64,000 nucleotides of DNA, from the NCBI RefSeq assembly GCF_018919175.1, contig NZ_JAHLQL010000002.1, positions 1 to 64,000 on the forward strand, in the 5' to 3' direction. Shown one piece after another: positions 16,437 to 26,627 of the stretch (its first letter is position 1; every line of letters begins with the position of its first letter). The position numbers and the translations under genes are program-made. The DNA is from Clostridium simiarum (lineage in GTDB: Bacteria > Bacillota > Clostridia > Clostridiales > Clostridiaceae). The notes under the pieces were generated by a model. It was not told the origin of the DNA. It did no database searches and saw only the letters and a list, made by a program, of their open reading frames with translations.

Positions 16437-19364
16437 TTGAAGTTTAATATTAATGATATATACCACGGATTTAAACTTATTGAAGAAGTAGAATTAAAAG
16501 AAATAGATTCTATAGGTAGAATATTTCAGCATCAAAAAACAGGAGCTAAACTTATAAATATTCAAAATGATGATGATAATAAGGTTTTTACCATAGGGTT
16601 TAAAACCCCACCAGAAAATAGTACCGGAGTTCCTCATATAATAGAACACGCGGTTTTGGCAGGATCAAGAAAATTTAAAACAAAAGAGCCTTTTGTAGAT
16701 TTATTGAAGAGTTCTCTTAATACATTCTTAAATGCCATGACATTTCCTGATAGAACCATATATCCTGTGGCAAGTAGAAATCACAAAGATTTCATTAATC
16801 TTATAGATGTATATCTAGATGGAGTTTTTTACCCATCTATATATGATAGTGAATACACCTTTATGCAAGAAGGATGGCACTATGTTATAGATGAGAAGAC
16901 TGGGGAATTAAAATATAATGGGGTAGTTTATAATGAAATGAAGGGCGCCTACTCTTCACCTGATTCATTGGCTTTTGACGGAGTAGTTAGAAATCTTTAT
17001 AAAGATACTCCTTATGGAAATGATTCAGGAGGAAACCCAGACAATATAACAGATTTAACCTATGAAGAATTTTTAGATTTTCATAGAAAGTATTATCATC
17101 CATCTAATAGCCATATGTTTTTATATGGAGATGGAGATGTTTTAAAGATACTAGAGTTTGTAAATGATAATTATATTTCTGATTTTGAAAGATTAGATAT
17201 TAATGTAGAAATACCTATGCAAGAAAAGTTTGAATCTATGGTTGAAAAAGAAGGTATTTATGGTATATCTAATGATGAAAGTGAGAAAGACAAGACTTAT
17301 CTTGCCATGGGTTATAGTGTTGGAAGTTTTAATAATCCGGAAGAGCTTTTTGCTTTAGGAATTTTGTATGACATGATTATAGATAACCCTGCTGCTCCAG
17401 TCAAAAAGGCATTGATGGATGCAGGAATAGGTAAGTCAGTAGATGGTGGTTTTGAAAGCAGTCTAAAGCAACCTTTATTTTTAATATTAATTAAAGGATC
17501 TAATCCAGATGAAAAAGAAAACTTTAAAATGGTTTTAAGAAAGAGTCTTCAAGATTTAGTAAATAATGGAATAGATAAAGATCTAGTTAAGGCATCAATT
17601 AATAAAAGAGAATTTGCATTAAGAGAAGCAGACTTTGGAGGGTATCCTAAGGGACTTATATATTATTATAAAGTAGTTCAAAGTTACATGTATGAAGGAA
17701 ATCCATTCTCCCAACTTCAGTACGATAAAATCATGGAAAATATAAAAAATGGAGTGGATAATAGATATTTCGAAAACCTAATTCAAAAATACCTTCTAGA
17801 TAATGATCACTGCATTATCTATACTTTAAAGCCTGAAAAGGGGTATACAGATAAGAAGGAAAAAGAAGTTAAGGAAAAGCTAAGTGAAATAAAGTCAAAG
17901 TTAACTGAAGAGGATAAAAATAATATAATTTCTAAGGTTAATAAGTTAAGAGAAATACAAGGAACTCCAGATAGTGAAGAGCAGCTTAATACTATACCAA
18001 CAGTATCTATAAATGATGTTAGTAGCACTAGTGAAGTTCTTCCCTTAGAAGAAAGAAATGAAGAAGATATAAAGGTTTTATATCATGATGTCCACACTAG
18101 TAAAATTGGATACTTAAAATTTATATTTGATGCTAGGGTAATACCACAGGAGCTAATACAGTATGGTAAGCTTCTATCTGAAGTATTAGGAAAGATAAGC
18201 ACTAAGAATTACGGCTACTCAAAACTTATAAATGAGATTTCTATCCACACTGGTGGGATTAGATTTATGTTAAATAATTATACTGAACATAGCAATAAGG
18301 ATGAATACTATCCAAAGTTTATAGTTAGAGCTAAAGCTTTAGATAATGAGCTTAATAAAACCATGGAATTAATATTAGAGATATTAAATAATACTAAGTT
18401 TGAAGAAAAAAATCTTATAATACAAACTATAAGAGAAAATAAAGCAAATCAAGAGGCTATGATACAAAGCTCTGGAAATATTGTGGCAGCAAGAAGACTT
18501 TTATCTTATTTATCACAAAAGGCATCTTATGATGAACATATTTATGGAATAGGGTACTATAGATTTTTGTGTGATTTAGAACGTAACTTTAATAATAAGT
18601 GGGAGGAAATAACTTCAAATTTAGAAAAAGTATCGAAAATATTATTTAATAGAGATAATATGATAATGAGTTTTGCTGGAGATAAAGAGGATTATGAAAT
18701 CTTTAAAAACAATTTAAAGCAGGTAAAAAATTCATTAAATAAAGAAGAAAATAAATACTATAACTATAAGTTTTCAAATGAAAATATTAATGAAGGATTA
18801 ACTACCCAAGCCAATGTACAATATGTTGCTAAGGGAGGTAATTTTAAAGAAGCAGGATTCAAATATGGTGGAGCCCTTCTAGTACTTCAAACCATAGCGA
18901 AATATGACTATCTATGGAACAAGGTAAGAATAAAGGGTGGAGCTTACGGAGTATCTTTAGATTTTGGAATGTCAGGTAATTTATATATTTCATCTTATAG
19001 GGATCCAAATGTAGTAGACACATTAAAGGCTTATGATGATATGGGAGATTATTTGAGAAGTTTTAATGTTTCAAAGAAAGACATGGAGAAATATATAATA
19101 GGAGCTATAAGGGACCTAGACTCTCCTTTAACAAGTTCTATGAAAGCAGAAAGAGCTATGGAGTTTTATTTTAATCATATAACTCAAGAGATGATACAAA
19201 AGGAGAGAGAAGAGGTTTTAAATACAAGTATAGAAGATATTAAAGCTCTATCAGATTTGATGGATGCTGTTATGAAGCAAAACTATATTTGTGTACTAGG
19301 AAATGAAGGTAAAATAAGAGAAAATAAGGACATATTTAAAACTATAGTAAGTGCTATAGAATAA
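16437..19364 (+). CDS. M16C-family zinc metallopeptidase (PreP-like)
   Basis: A 975-aa cytosolic pitrilysin-type peptidase of the presequence-protease group. The inverted zinc motif HxxEH is H67-I-I-E70-H71, and the distal ligand is probably E167 in NEMKG. The C-terminal half carries the substrate-binding RIKGGAYG element. The length matches family M16C. Members degrade peptides up to about 70 residues in an enclosed chamber. It starts at TTG 16437 with AGGGAG 10 nt upstream. It is not part of the conserved clpC-radA order in Bacillus, so it is an insertion in that synteny. Confidence 0.92.
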   Translation: MKFNINDIYHGFKLIEEVELKEIDSIGRIFQHQKTGAKLINIQNDDDNKVFTIGFKTPPENSTGVPHIIEHAVLAGSRKFKTKEPFVDLLKSSLNTFLNAMTFPDRTIYPVASRNHKDFINLIDVYLDGVFYPSIYDSEYTFMQEGWHYVIDEKTGELKYNGVVYNEMKGAYSSPDSLAFDGVVRNLYKDTPYGNDSGGNPDNITDLTYEEFLDFHRKYYHPSNSHMFLYGDGDVLKILEFVNDNYISDFERLDINVEIPMQEKFESMVEKEGIYGISNDESEKDKTYLAMGYSVGSFNNPEELFALGILYDMIIDNPAAPVKKALMDAGIGKSVDGGFESSLKQPLFLILIKGSNPDEKENFKMVLRKSLQDLVNNGIDKDLVKASINKREFALREADFGGYPKGLIYYYKVVQSYMYEGNPFSQLQYDKIMENIKNGVDNRYFENLIQKYLLDNDHCIIYTLKPEKGYTDKKEKEVKEKLSEIKSKLTEEDKNNIISKVNKLREIQGTPDSEEQLNTIPTVSINDVSSTSEVLPLEERNEEDIKVLYHDVHTSKIGYLKFIFDARVIPQELIQYGKLLSEVLGKISTKNYGYSKLINEISIHTGGIRFMLNNYTEHSNKDEYYPKFIVRAKALDNELNKTMELILEILNNTKFEEKNLIIQTIRENKANQEAMIQSSGNIVAARRLLSYLSQKASYDEHIYGIGYYRFLCDLERNFNNKWEEITSNLEKVSKILFNRDNMIMSFAGDKEDYEIFKNNLKQVKNSLNKEENKYYNYKFSNENINEGLTTQANVQYVAKGGNFKEAGFKYGGALLVLQTIAKYDYLWNKVRIKGGAYGVSLDFGMSGNLYISSYRDPNVVDTLKAYDDMGDYLRSFNVSKKDMEKYIIGAIRDLDSPLTSSMKAERAMEFYFNHITQEMIQKEREEVLNTSIEDIKALSDLMDAVMKQNYICVLGNEGKIRENKDIFKTIVSAIE

Positions 19365-19396
19365 TATAGAATACTTAGTATATAGATATAAAACAT

Positions 19397-19428
19397 AATG
19401 TGGATAAAAGCTATTTTTTATCCACATT
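19397..19428. terminator. Palindromic terminator after M16 peptidase
   Basis: A perfect 13-bp stem, 19397-19409 with 19416-19428, loop GCTATT. Confidence 0.75.
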
Positions 19429-19523
19429 ATTATTTAAAAGTTTATAAATATATGTGGACAATTTATTAATTAAGTAGACTAAATTATAATTAAATTTTTA
19501 TTTTCAAAGTTAATTTAGCTCTA

Positions 19524-19560
19524 AACTGGTCTAGACATCTATAGGTATATAGTTTATAAT
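19524..19560 (+). promoter_or_regulatory. nagR-nagB promoter with NagR (dre-type) operator
   Basis: TATAAT at 19555-19560 lies 17 nt from TAGACA (19532-19537). The -35 is embedded in AACTGGTCTAGACATCT, whose core GTCTAGAC is a perfect palindrome and resembles the dre site bound by NagR/DasR-type GntR regulators. Binding would block the -35 and give autoregulation. Confidence 0.75.
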
Positions 19561-19579
19561 AAATTTTAGGAGGGATATT

Positions 19580-20305
19580 ATGATTGACAAGAATAGTCCT
19601 ATCCCTGTGTATTATCAGCTTAAAGAAGATGTGAAAAGTAAAATATCTCAAGGTGTTTGGGCTGTAGGACAGTGTATTGACAGTGAGAGAGAATTAGTAG
19701 AAACCTATGGAGTTAGCAGAATGACCATAAGGCAAGCCTTGGGAGAGTTAGTTCAAGAAGGGCTGCTTGTAAGAGAAAAGGGAAAAGGAACTTTTGTATG
19801 CGAACCTAAGGTAAAGCAAAAGAATATGATGAGTTTTTCAGAAATAATAGCAAGGTCAGGTATGAAGCTGAAGACTAAGGTGCTTGAATTTGAAATTATG
19901 GAAGATATAGAAGAATTAAAGGATGTATTTAATTCTGAAAAAATATACAGAATAAATCGTATGAGAGTTGTAAATGGAGAAAATATAGCTAATGAGGTAG
20001 TATACATACCATGTGAGTATTTAGAGGTAAAGGATAAAAGTGTTCTAGAAGGTTCTCTTTATAAAATACTAGAAGGTAAAGGATATACTATAGTAAATTC
20101 TGAGACTTCAATACAATCAGTTATAATGAATGAGGAATATAGTAAATTGTTTGAAGTTGAAAAATCAGTGCCACTTCTTAAAACTTATAGTAAAAATATG
20201 ACTGAGCAAGATAAGGTTATATTTATTGAAGAGGCTGTTTATAGATCGGATAAATATGTATTAGAAGTTAACATATCATCAAGAGGAGAGGGGAAATTAA
20301 AATGA
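19580..20305 (+). CDS. nagR: GntR/HutC-family repressor NagR
   Basis: A 241-aa regulator. An N-terminal winged helix-turn-helix ([15 protein letters not shown] ... [16 protein letters not shown], about 8-70) is followed by a UTRA effector domain, as in NagR/YvoA/DasR, which respond to glucosamine-6-phosphate or its N-acetyl form. The gene overlaps nagB by 4 nt, supporting this assignment, and a dre-like operator covers its promoter. AGGAGGG lies upstream. Confidence 0.9.
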   Translation: MIDKNSPIPVYYQLKEDVKSKISQGVWAVGQCIDSERELVETYGVSRMTIRQALGELVQEGLLVREKGKGTFVCEPKVKQKNMMSFSEIIARSGMKLKTKVLEFEIMEDIEELKDVFNSEKIYRINRMRVVNGENIANEVVYIPCEYLEVKDKSVLEGSLYKILEGKGYTIVNSETSIQSVIMNEEYSKLFEVEKSVPLLKTYSKNMTEQDKVIFIEEAVYRSDKYVLEVNISSRGEGKLK

Positions 20306-21039
20306 GATTAATAATTGAAAAGGATTATGATGGAATAAGTAAAAGAGCTGCAGAGGAAATTAAAGACTTAATTAATAGTAAACCAGATTGTATATTAGGT
20401 CTAGCTACAGGAAGTTCTCCAATAGGCCTATATAAAGAACTAATAGAACTAAATAAAGAAGGAAAAGTAGATTTTTCTAAGGTTACTAGTATTAATCTAG
20501 ATGAGTATATAGGGCTTTCAGGAGACCATCCACAAAGTTATAGATATTTTATGAATGATACCTTATTTAATCATATAAACATAGATAAAAATAAAACCTA
20601 TGTACCTAATGGAAAAGCAGAAAATATGGAAGAAGAATGTAAAAATTATGATGAAAGAATTATAGAATTAGGGGGCATAGATCTTCAACTATTAGGAATA
20701 GGTAATAACGGACATATAGCCTTTAATGAGCCAAGTGAAGAATTAAGTGTAGGTACACATGTTACTGGATTAACTGAAAGTACTATTGAGGCAAATTCAA
20801 GGTTCTTTGATAGTATAGATGAGGTTCCAAAGACAGCTGTAACTATGGGACTTGGTGGAATAATGAAGGCTAAAAAAATACTTTTAGTTGCTAGTGGAAA
20901 AAGTAAGGCTGAAGTTATTGCAAAACTTGTAGAGGGAAAAATAACAACACAAGTTCCAGCCACTCTTCTTTTAGTTCATAGAGATGTTACTATAATTGTA
21001 GATGAGGATGCAGCGTCGCTATTACCTAAAAATAAATAG
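20302..21039 (+). CDS. nagB: Glucosamine-6-phosphate deaminase
   Basis: A 245-aa enzyme converting glucosamine-6-phosphate to fructose-6-phosphate and ammonia. Catalytic residues correspond to D67 (LDEY), H138 (GHIAFNEP) and E143. The position that is Asp141 in E. coli is N136, as I recall for the B. subtilis enzyme too. The start overlaps the nagR stop (ATGA). nagA is not adjacent, so the pathway's deacetylase must lie elsewhere. Confidence 0.96.
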   Translation: MRLIIEKDYDGISKRAAEEIKDLINSKPDCILGLATGSSPIGLYKELIELNKEGKVDFSKVTSINLDEYIGLSGDHPQSYRYFMNDTLFNHINIDKNKTYVPNGKAENMEEECKNYDERIIELGGIDLQLLGIGNNGHIAFNEPSEELSVGTHVTGLTESTIEANSRFFDSIDEVPKTAVTMGLGGIMKAKKILLVASGKSKAEVIAKLVEGKITTQVPATLLLVHRDVTIIVDEDAASLLPKNK

Positions 21040-21050
21040 TATTAAAAGTT

Positions 21051-21100
21051 AAACTAGGGGAATTTTAATCTTAAAGATAGAGGTTTCCCTGGTTTTATTT
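21051..21100 (+). terminator. Terminator after nagB
   Basis: AAACTAGGGGAA (21051-21062) pairs with TTTCCCTGGTTT (21084-21095) with two G-T pairs, followed by a T-rich run. Confidence 0.75.
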
Positions 21101-21371
21101 TTTATCCTAGGGATGCCATTGATAACATCACTATGGAACTTTATGCAAGATAATATGAGTAAATATTTGACTTAAGGTATCTGTTAGTAGGTTATAAACA
21201 CTGCTACGAGATCAAAAAAAATTCTTATAAGATTCATAGGGAGAGTATTTTTCTTAGGTAATCTTCATAGTAATATAAGAAAAACTTGATAATAAAGAAT
21301 ATTATTTAACAAAACACCTTGAAATTAATGTATAATTATATTCTGATATATAAAATTGGAGTTGATAAAAG
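21101..21371 (+). other. Intergenic region before radA
   Basis: About 270 nt without a supportable gene. A TATAAT at 21331-21336 is the best -10 for radA, with TTAACA (21306-21311) at a long 19-nt spacing. The middle part has no ORF and no strong hairpin that I could find. Confidence 0.4.
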
Positions 21372-22739
21372 TTGGCAAAGATTAAAACAAACTATGTGTG
21401 TCAACAATGTGGATATGAGACATTAAAGTGGTTAGGTAAATGCCCTTCTTGCAATGCATGGGGAAGTTTTGTAGAGGAGCAAAAGGTGGCTCCAACAACT
21501 ACTCATGAAAGGCACAAGTTGCCGTTTAGCAAGGAGAGTCTACCGAAAAATATAAATAGTATAAAGTCTGGAGAACAGGAAAGATATAATACTGGCATTG
21601 TAGAACTTAATAGGGTTCTTGGAGGAGGATTGGTGAAGGGATCATTAACACTTATCTCGGGAGATCCTGGTATAGGTAAATCTACTCTCCTTCTTCAAAC
21701 AGCTAACAATATAGCAGAAAGCTATGGAAAGGTATTATATGTATCAGGAGAAGAATCAGAAGAGCAGATAAAAATAAGAGGAGATAGGCTAGGACTTTCA
21801 TCTAAAAACCTCTATATATTAGCAGAAACAAATTTAACTACCATTGAAGCTCATTTAGATGAGCTGGAACCATCTTTTGTAATAATAGATTCAATTCAAA
21901 CTGTATTTAAAGATTCATTGTCTTCAGCACCTGGAAGTGTTTCACAAGTTAGGGAGTGCTCTAATGAGCTTATGCGTATAGGAAAGATAAAAAATATCCC
22001 TTTCTTTATAGTGGCTCATGTAACAAAGCAAGGAGAACTAGCAGGACCCAGGGTTTTAGAACATATGGTAGATACTGTTTTGTCTTTTGAAGGAGAAAGA
22101 ACAGAAGAATTTAGGATATTAAGAACAATGAAAAATAGATTTGGAACTACTAGTGAAATTGGAGTTTTCGAGATGAAGCAAGAAGGGCTCATAGAGATAT
22201 ATGATCCATCTAAGATATTTTTGCAGGATACCTCATTTAATCAAGAAGGATCAATAGTTGTGGGGACCATGGAGGGAAGTAGGCCTATATTAGTAGAAGT
22301 TCAGGCTTTAGTGAGTGAAACTAATGCTAATTTTCCAAGAAGAACTTCTGTAGGATTAGATACTTCAAGATTAAATCTTATTTTAGCAGTACTAGAAAAG
22401 AAGTTTAAAATACCCTTTTACAAATGTGATGTTTATGTTAATGTAGTAGGTGGACTAAGTTTAGAAGGAACCTTTGCAGACTTAGGTATAGCTTTAGCAC
22501 TGATTTCTAGTGCTAAAGGAAAGAGTCTAAATATAGAAAAAGCTTTATGTATTGGTGAATTAGGGCTTACAGGTGAGATAAGACCTGTTATGACCTGTGA
22601 AAGAATAATAAATGAAGCCTATAAAATGGGATTTAAAAATGTAGTAGCGCCTTCAAGAAATACAGAAAACTTAAAGGGTAAGGACGTAAATATTATAGGT
22701 GTAAATAATTTAAAAGAAGTTATAGGCAAGGTTTTTTAA
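21372..22739 (+). CDS. radA: DNA repair protein RadA
   Basis: A 455-aa RecA-like branch-migration factor. The N-terminal C4 zinc finger is CxxC (CQQCG) and CxxC (CPSC). Walker A GDPGIGKST begins at G97, the RadA-specific KNRFG motif follows, and a Lon-protease-like domain lacking proteolysis forms the C-terminal third. The start is TTG 21372 with GGAG 11 nt upstream. radA-disA order is conserved in Firmicutes. Confidence 0.96.
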   Translation: MAKIKTNYVCQQCGYETLKWLGKCPSCNAWGSFVEEQKVAPTTTHERHKLPFSKESLPKNINSIKSGEQERYNTGIVELNRVLGGGLVKGSLTLISGDPGIGKSTLLLQTANNIAESYGKVLYVSGEESEEQIKIRGDRLGLSSKNLYILAETNLTTIEAHLDELEPSFVIIDSIQTVFKDSLSSAPGSVSQVRECSNELMRIGKIKNIPFFIVAHVTKQGELAGPRVLEHMVDTVLSFEGERTEEFRILRTMKNRFGTTSEIGVFEMKQEGLIEIYDPSKIFLQDTSFNQEGSIVVGTMEGSRPILVEVQALVSETNANFPRRTSVGLDTSRLNLILAVLEKKFKIPFYKCDVYVNVVGGLSLEGTFADLGIALALISSAKGKSLNIEKALCIGELGLTGEIRPVMTCERIINEAYKMGFKNVVAPSRNTENLKGKDVNIIGVNNLKEVIGKVF

Positions 22740-22801
22740 TTAAAACTATGTCGCTTAAAAAGTAAGTTTAAATTTATGCAATAGTATTAAGGTGGTTTTA
22801 T

Positions 22802-23866
22802 ATGAGAATAGAAAGGGATAAAGAATTAAAAAACATACTAAAGATAATGGGACCTGGAACTTTATTAAGAGAAGGAATGGAAAATATTTTAAGAGCAAAA
22901 ACTGGAGGATTACTAGTATTAGGTGATAGTGAAGAGATCTTAAAAATAGTAGATGGAGGTTTTGCAATTAACTCCGAATATACCCCTTCTTATGTATATG
23001 AGTTAGCAAAAATGGATGGAGCTATTGTAATAAGTTCTGATATAAAAAAAATACTCTATGCCAATGCACAACTTATACCAGACCATTTAATAGCTACTTA
23101 TGAAACGGGTACAAGACATAGGACTGCTAATAGAGTAGCTAAACAAACAGGATATATAGTTATAGCTATATCTCAAAGAAGAAACATAATAACAGTATAT
23201 AAAGGCGATATTAAATATGTACTAAGAGATAGTAGCATAATACTAGGAAAAGCTAATCAAGCCATACAAACTTTAGAAAAGTATGTAGCTGTTTTAAATA
23301 GAGTGATAAGCAATCTAAATTTATTAGAGTTCCAAGACTTAGCAACCTTATTTGATGTGGTGACAGCTATTCAAAGAACAGAGATGGTAATGAGAATAGT
23401 GTCAGAAATTGAAAGGTACATATGTGAGCTAGGTAATGAGGGAAGACTTATATCTATGCAGCTAAATGAACTTATTAAATCTGTTGAAGAAGATGGAATA
23501 TTGCTAATAAGAGACTACTGCAAAACTGGATTAGATGAGAATGACATATATAAATCTATACAACTCTTAAGCTCTGAAGAACTTTTGGATTTAGATTTGA
23601 TTTCGAAAGTTTTAGGTTATGTTGCAGTTCCTTTAGTAGATACACTGATATCACCTAGAGGATACAGAATATTAAATAAAATACCTAGAATACCTTCTAG
23701 TGTTATAGAAAACCTTGTAAAGAACTTTAAAGAATTAAAGGCTGTAATTGAAGCTTCTTATGAACAATTAGATAAAGTTGAAGGAATAGGAGAAGCAAGA
23801 GCAAGGGCTATAAAAAATGGGTTAAGAAGAATAAAAGAACAAGTGGCTCTAGATAAACAGCTTTAG
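22802..23866 (+). CDS. disA: Diadenylate cyclase DisA
   Basis: A 354-aa DNA-integrity scanning protein that makes c-di-AMP. The DAC domain has the DGA motif (72-74) and RHR (105-107). A central helical spine and a C-terminal helix-hairpin-helix (about 325-347, [12 protein letters not shown]) for branched DNA follow. AAGGTGG lies upstream of the ATG. Its receptor DarA is encoded about 15 kb upstream. Confidence 0.97.
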   Translation: MRIERDKELKNILKIMGPGTLLREGMENILRAKTGGLLVLGDSEEILKIVDGGFAINSEYTPSYVYELAKMDGAIVISSDIKKILYANAQLIPDHLIATYETGTRHRTANRVAKQTGYIVIAISQRRNIITVYKGDIKYVLRDSSIILGKANQAIQTLEKYVAVLNRVISNLNLLEFQDLATLFDVVTAIQRTEMVMRIVSEIERYICELGNEGRLISMQLNELIKSVEEDGILLIRDYCKTGLDENDIYKSIQLLSSEELLDLDLISKVLGYVAVPLVDTLISPRGYRILNKIPRIPSSVIENLVKNFKELKAVIEASYEQLDKVEGIGEARARAIKNGLRRIKEQVALDKQL

Positions 23867-23886
23867 ACTATGTTTCATAAACAATG

Positions 23887-23916
23887 TACCCCGTCCTACA
23901 AATGACGGGGTAATTA
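23887..23916. terminator. Bidirectional terminator, disA / Cys-rich gene
   Basis: TACCCCGTC (23887-23895) pairs with GACGGGGTA (23904-23912), unusually GC-rich here, between convergent genes. Confidence 0.85.
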
Positions 23917-23920
23917 AAAA

Positions 23921-24319
23921 TTATCTAAGATCATACTTTCCAAGGGTCTGCATTCTGTCATATTCTTTTAAAAATATATCATATAGATTTAAATCTAATA
24001 GATTACATAGAGAGCTAAGATAAAATATATTATTGCCTAATTCTCTTTCTATTACTTCTCTACAATTTTCGCAAAGTTTCCCATTCAAGTGATTTTTAAG
24101 GCAGTTATTTAAATCACTTATTGAGTCTTCATCGCAAGGCATACACTGTTTTTCAGCATTTACCTTTATACAGCCGCAGTTTGTTACTGACTTGGCTACA
24201 GCTCTATTAACCCTAGCTTCTGATTCTTGAAGTTTAGTAAGTATATCTAAAACGCTTTTATGCCTTATAAGATATTCATTGACGCAGTTTTGAAAATCAT
24301 CAAAAATTATATCTTTCAT
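23921..24319 (-). CDS. Cys-rich conserved clostridial protein with MazG-like C-terminal helices
   Basis: A 132-aa protein of unknown function. Seven cysteines cluster in the middle: C48 and C50 (CGC), C59 and C62 (CMPC), C73, C83 and C86 (CENC), suggesting zinc or Fe-S binding. The tail (87-127) resembles the metal-binding helices of all-alpha NTP pyrophosphatases (MazG): an E-x-E-L-G-N run where active enzymes have ELGD, then LSSLCNLLDLNLYDI and a YDRMQTLGKY end. The Asp-to-Asn change argues against canonical activity. I recall homologues beside disA in clostridia labelled DUF1573, but this is unverified. It has its own strong promoter. Confidence 0.65.
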   Translation of the reverse strand: MKDIIFDDFQNCVNEYLIRHKSVLDILTKLQESEARVNRAVAKSVTNCGCIKVNAEKQCMPCDEDSISDLNNCLKNHLNGKLCENCREVIERELGNNIFYLSSLCNLLDLNLYDIFLKEYDRMQTLGKYDLR

Positions 24320-24374
24320 ATAAGTCTCAACTCCTTATTTTATTAGCTAGCTACTAAATTATATCTTTGATTTA

Positions 24375-24404
24375 ATTATAGATTTTTTCAGACAATTTTG
24401 TCAA
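24375..24404 (-). promoter_or_regulatory. Promoter of the Cys-rich gene (leftward)
   Basis: Read on the minus strand: TTGACA (24404-24399), an 18-nt spacer, TATAAT (24380-24375). Both hexamers are perfect consensus. Confidence 0.8.
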
Positions 24405-24505
24405 TAAAGCTATGAACTGTATAAAGTATTAAATTTGTCTATGCGTATATATTAACTTATATACTAACTTTTTCATAGGGGGACATAAGTATTAAAAAAT
24501 AGATT

Positions 24506-24543
24506 TGTTTACATAAAAAGGTATATGAAGTAAAATGTAAACA
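24506..24543 (+). promoter_or_regulatory. yacL promoter flanked by a 9-bp palindrome
   Basis: TTTACA (24508-24513) and TAAAAT (24531-24536) are 17 nt apart. TGTTTACAT (24506-24514) and ATGTAAACA (24535-24543) are perfect inverted repeats that overlap the -35 and -10 respectively, as an operator or hairpin would. Otherwise the 346-nt gap between the divergent genes is featureless. Confidence 0.6.
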
Positions 24544-24665
24544 GTAGTGAATATTTTATTAAATAAACAAGGTGCTATTGCAATAGAAAATTTATTCATA
24601 TATATTAAATATTAAGGATTTAAAATGCGATTTTTTGGCAACAATTAAAAAGGGAGGTGAGTGTC

Positions 24666-25766
24666 TTGTTAAAAAAGGTTTTAAGATCACTTTTTACCGT
24701 AATTGGTTTAGTGGTTGGATATTTTATTGGTGTTTTATTACTTAAAACCGAATATTTGCAGAAGACAGGATATTTCAATACAATTAATTTTAAAACAATT
24801 TTATTTTTGATTTTTACCACTTTATTATTTGGACTTATACTATTTTTAATTTCTCCTTGGATTAATAAGTTAGTTACTAAGGTTGTAGACTATATAGAAA
24901 AAAGTATGCAAAAGCTAACGGCCATTGAGATTTTATTTGGAGCTATGGGAGCTATAATTGCACTTATAATTTCATCACTTTTAGCAAGTGTTTTAAACAC
25001 AAGCTTAATTGGTAAAATAATTTATGCAGCAATAAACATAGTTGCAGCAGTAATTGGAGCAGATATAGCTATTAAAAGAAGAGAAGATATGATGTCCTTT
25101 ATAGGTAGTATCAAAAAAGTAGGGTCTTCAAAAGATAAGAAATCTAAATCTAGCAGTAGAGCTACTCCTAAGGTTTTAGACACTTCTGTAATAATAGATG
25201 GAAGAATATTTGATATTTGTCAAACTGGATTTATAGAGGGCGTTTTAATAATTCCTAATTTTGTTTTAGCAGAGCTACGCCATATTGCTGACTCTTCAGA
25301 TAGTTTAAAGAGAACTCGAGGAAGAAGAGGTTTAGATATATTAAATAAAATTCAAAAAGAACTTAGTATTGAAGTACAGATATCAGAAAAAGATTTTCCG
25401 GATATAGCTGAAGTTGATAATAAATTATTAAAGCTTGCCCAAGTTTTAGATGGCAAAGTTATAACAAATGATTACAATTTAAATAAGGTTGCTGAATTTC
25501 AAGGAGTACCTGTATTAAATATTAACGAATTAGCCAATGCTATAAAACCAGTAGTTTTACCAGGGGAAGAAATGACTATACAAGTTATAAAGGATGGTAA
25601 AGAATCAGGACAGGGGGTAGCATACCTAGATGATGGCACTATGATAGTTGTAGAGGGTGGAAGAAAATATATAGGTGAAATTATAGATGTAATTGTTACG
25701 TCAGTACTTCAAACTGCTGCAGGAAGGATGATTTTTGCAAAGCAAAAGGACGCTTTTGAAAGGTAA
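24666..25766 (+). CDS. yacL: PIN/TRAM-domain membrane protein YacL
   Basis: A 366-aa protein. About four membrane helices (first ~135 aa) are followed by a PIN nuclease-fold domain beginning [15 protein letters not shown] and a C-terminal TRAM domain. PIN domains cut RNA; the cellular role of YacL is unsettled. The TTG at 24666 is chosen because AGGGAGGT lies 7 nt upstream; an in-frame GTG at 24657 overlaps that site. The radA-disA-yacL-ispD order is the Firmicute standard. Confidence 0.9.
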   Translation: MLKKVLRSLFTVIGLVVGYFIGVLLLKTEYLQKTGYFNTINFKTILFLIFTTLLFGLILFLISPWINKLVTKVVDYIEKSMQKLTAIEILFGAMGAIIALIISSLLASVLNTSLIGKIIYAAINIVAAVIGADIAIKRREDMMSFIGSIKKVGSSKDKKSKSSSRATPKVLDTSVIIDGRIFDICQTGFIEGVLIIPNFVLAELRHIADSSDSLKRTRGRRGLDILNKIQKELSIEVQISEKDFPDIAEVDNKLLKLAQVLDGKVITNDYNLNKVAEFQGVPVLNINELANAIKPVVLPGEEMTIQVIKDGKESGQGVAYLDDGTMIVVEGGRKYIGEIIDVIVTSVLQTAAGRMIFAKQKDAFER

Positions 25767-25801
25767 AGTTGGTATATAACTTTATCAGAAGGAGGACGGA
25801 T

Positions 25802-26479
25802 ATGGGAAAGGTAAATGCGCTTATATTGGCAGGTGGAAAAGGCAAAAGGATGAATAAGAGCATCAGTAAACAGTTCTTAACCATTCAAGAAAAACCTGTG
25901 CTTTATTATACTTTAGATAAATTTGATAGTTGTTCTAGGGTAGATGAGATATATCTAGTATTACCTGAAGATGAGATTGAATATTTTAAAGAATATATTT
26001 TAGGAAAGTATAGATTTAATAAACCTATTCATATAGTTAAAGGCGGAAAAGAGAGACAACACTCAGTTTACAATGGATTAATTGCTATGGATAACTGTGA
26101 TGTAGTACTTATTCATGATGGAGCAAGACCCTTCATTAATGAAGAGCTTATAAATGAAGGTATAGAAAGTACATTTTTATATGGGGCAGCAGCTCCAGGG
26201 GTTAAACTTAAAGATACTATAAAAATTGTAGATAATAATGGTTTCTCAAAGACCACTCTAAATAGAGATGAATTGGTAGCTATTCAGACTCCACAGTGTT
26301 TTAAGTATTCTATTATATTAGAAGGTCATAATTATATAAGGGAAAACAAAATAACAGTGACTGATGACACTATGGTAGTAGAATTGTTAGATTATAATGT
26401 TTATATATATGATGGAAGTTATAATAACATAAAAATTACTACTCCAGAGGATTTAAAAATAGCAGAAACTATAATATAA
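25802..26479 (+). CDS. ispD: 2-C-methyl-D-erythritol 4-phosphate cytidylyltransferase
   Basis: A 225-aa enzyme, third step of the MEP isoprenoid pathway (CTP + MEP). The nucleotide loop LAGGKGKRMN (9-18) and the IHDGARPF motif are characteristic. AAGGAGGAC precedes the ATG at 25802. In many Firmicutes ispF follows; here proS follows after a terminator. Confidence 0.95.
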   Translation: MGKVNALILAGGKGKRMNKSISKQFLTIQEKPVLYYTLDKFDSCSRVDEIYLVLPEDEIEYFKEYILGKYRFNKPIHIVKGGKERQHSVYNGLIAMDNCDVVLIHDGARPFINEELINEGIESTFLYGAAAPGVKLKDTIKIVDNNGFSKTTLNRDELVAIQTPQCFKYSIILEGHNYIRENKITVTDDTMVVELLDYNVYIYDGSYNNIKITTPEDLKIAETII

Positions 26480-26521
26480 CTTTCAAGTTTAGTTGTAAAT
26501 AAAATTAAAAAAGAAAAAATT

Positions 26522-26563
26522 AAAGGTAACTTTTATATTGTATATATTAAAGTTACCTTTTTA
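26522..26563 (+). terminator. Terminator after ispD
   Basis: A 12-bp stem, 26522-26533 with 26549-26560, ends in T residues. Confidence 0.85.
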
Positions 26564-26585
26564 ACTATAAATAAGCAATAATAAA

Positions 26586-26627
26586 GGGGAGGTGGAAACT
26601 TGACTTCTTAAAGTCGAGTTTAGAGTT
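26586..26627 (+). promoter_or_regulatory. Shine-Dalgarno / hairpin / AUG leader of proS
   Basis: GGGGAGGTGG (26586-26595) lies 32 nt before the ATG. Between them is an 11-bp hairpin (26596-26606 with 26611-26621, one G-T pair) with tetraloop CTTA, leaving 6 nt to the ATG. No nearer ribosome binding site exists. Confidence 0.7.

Noticed and set aside
21101..21371. Small RNA gene between nagB and radA
   Set aside because: No known RNA motif, clear terminator or strong stem beyond the nagB terminator was found.
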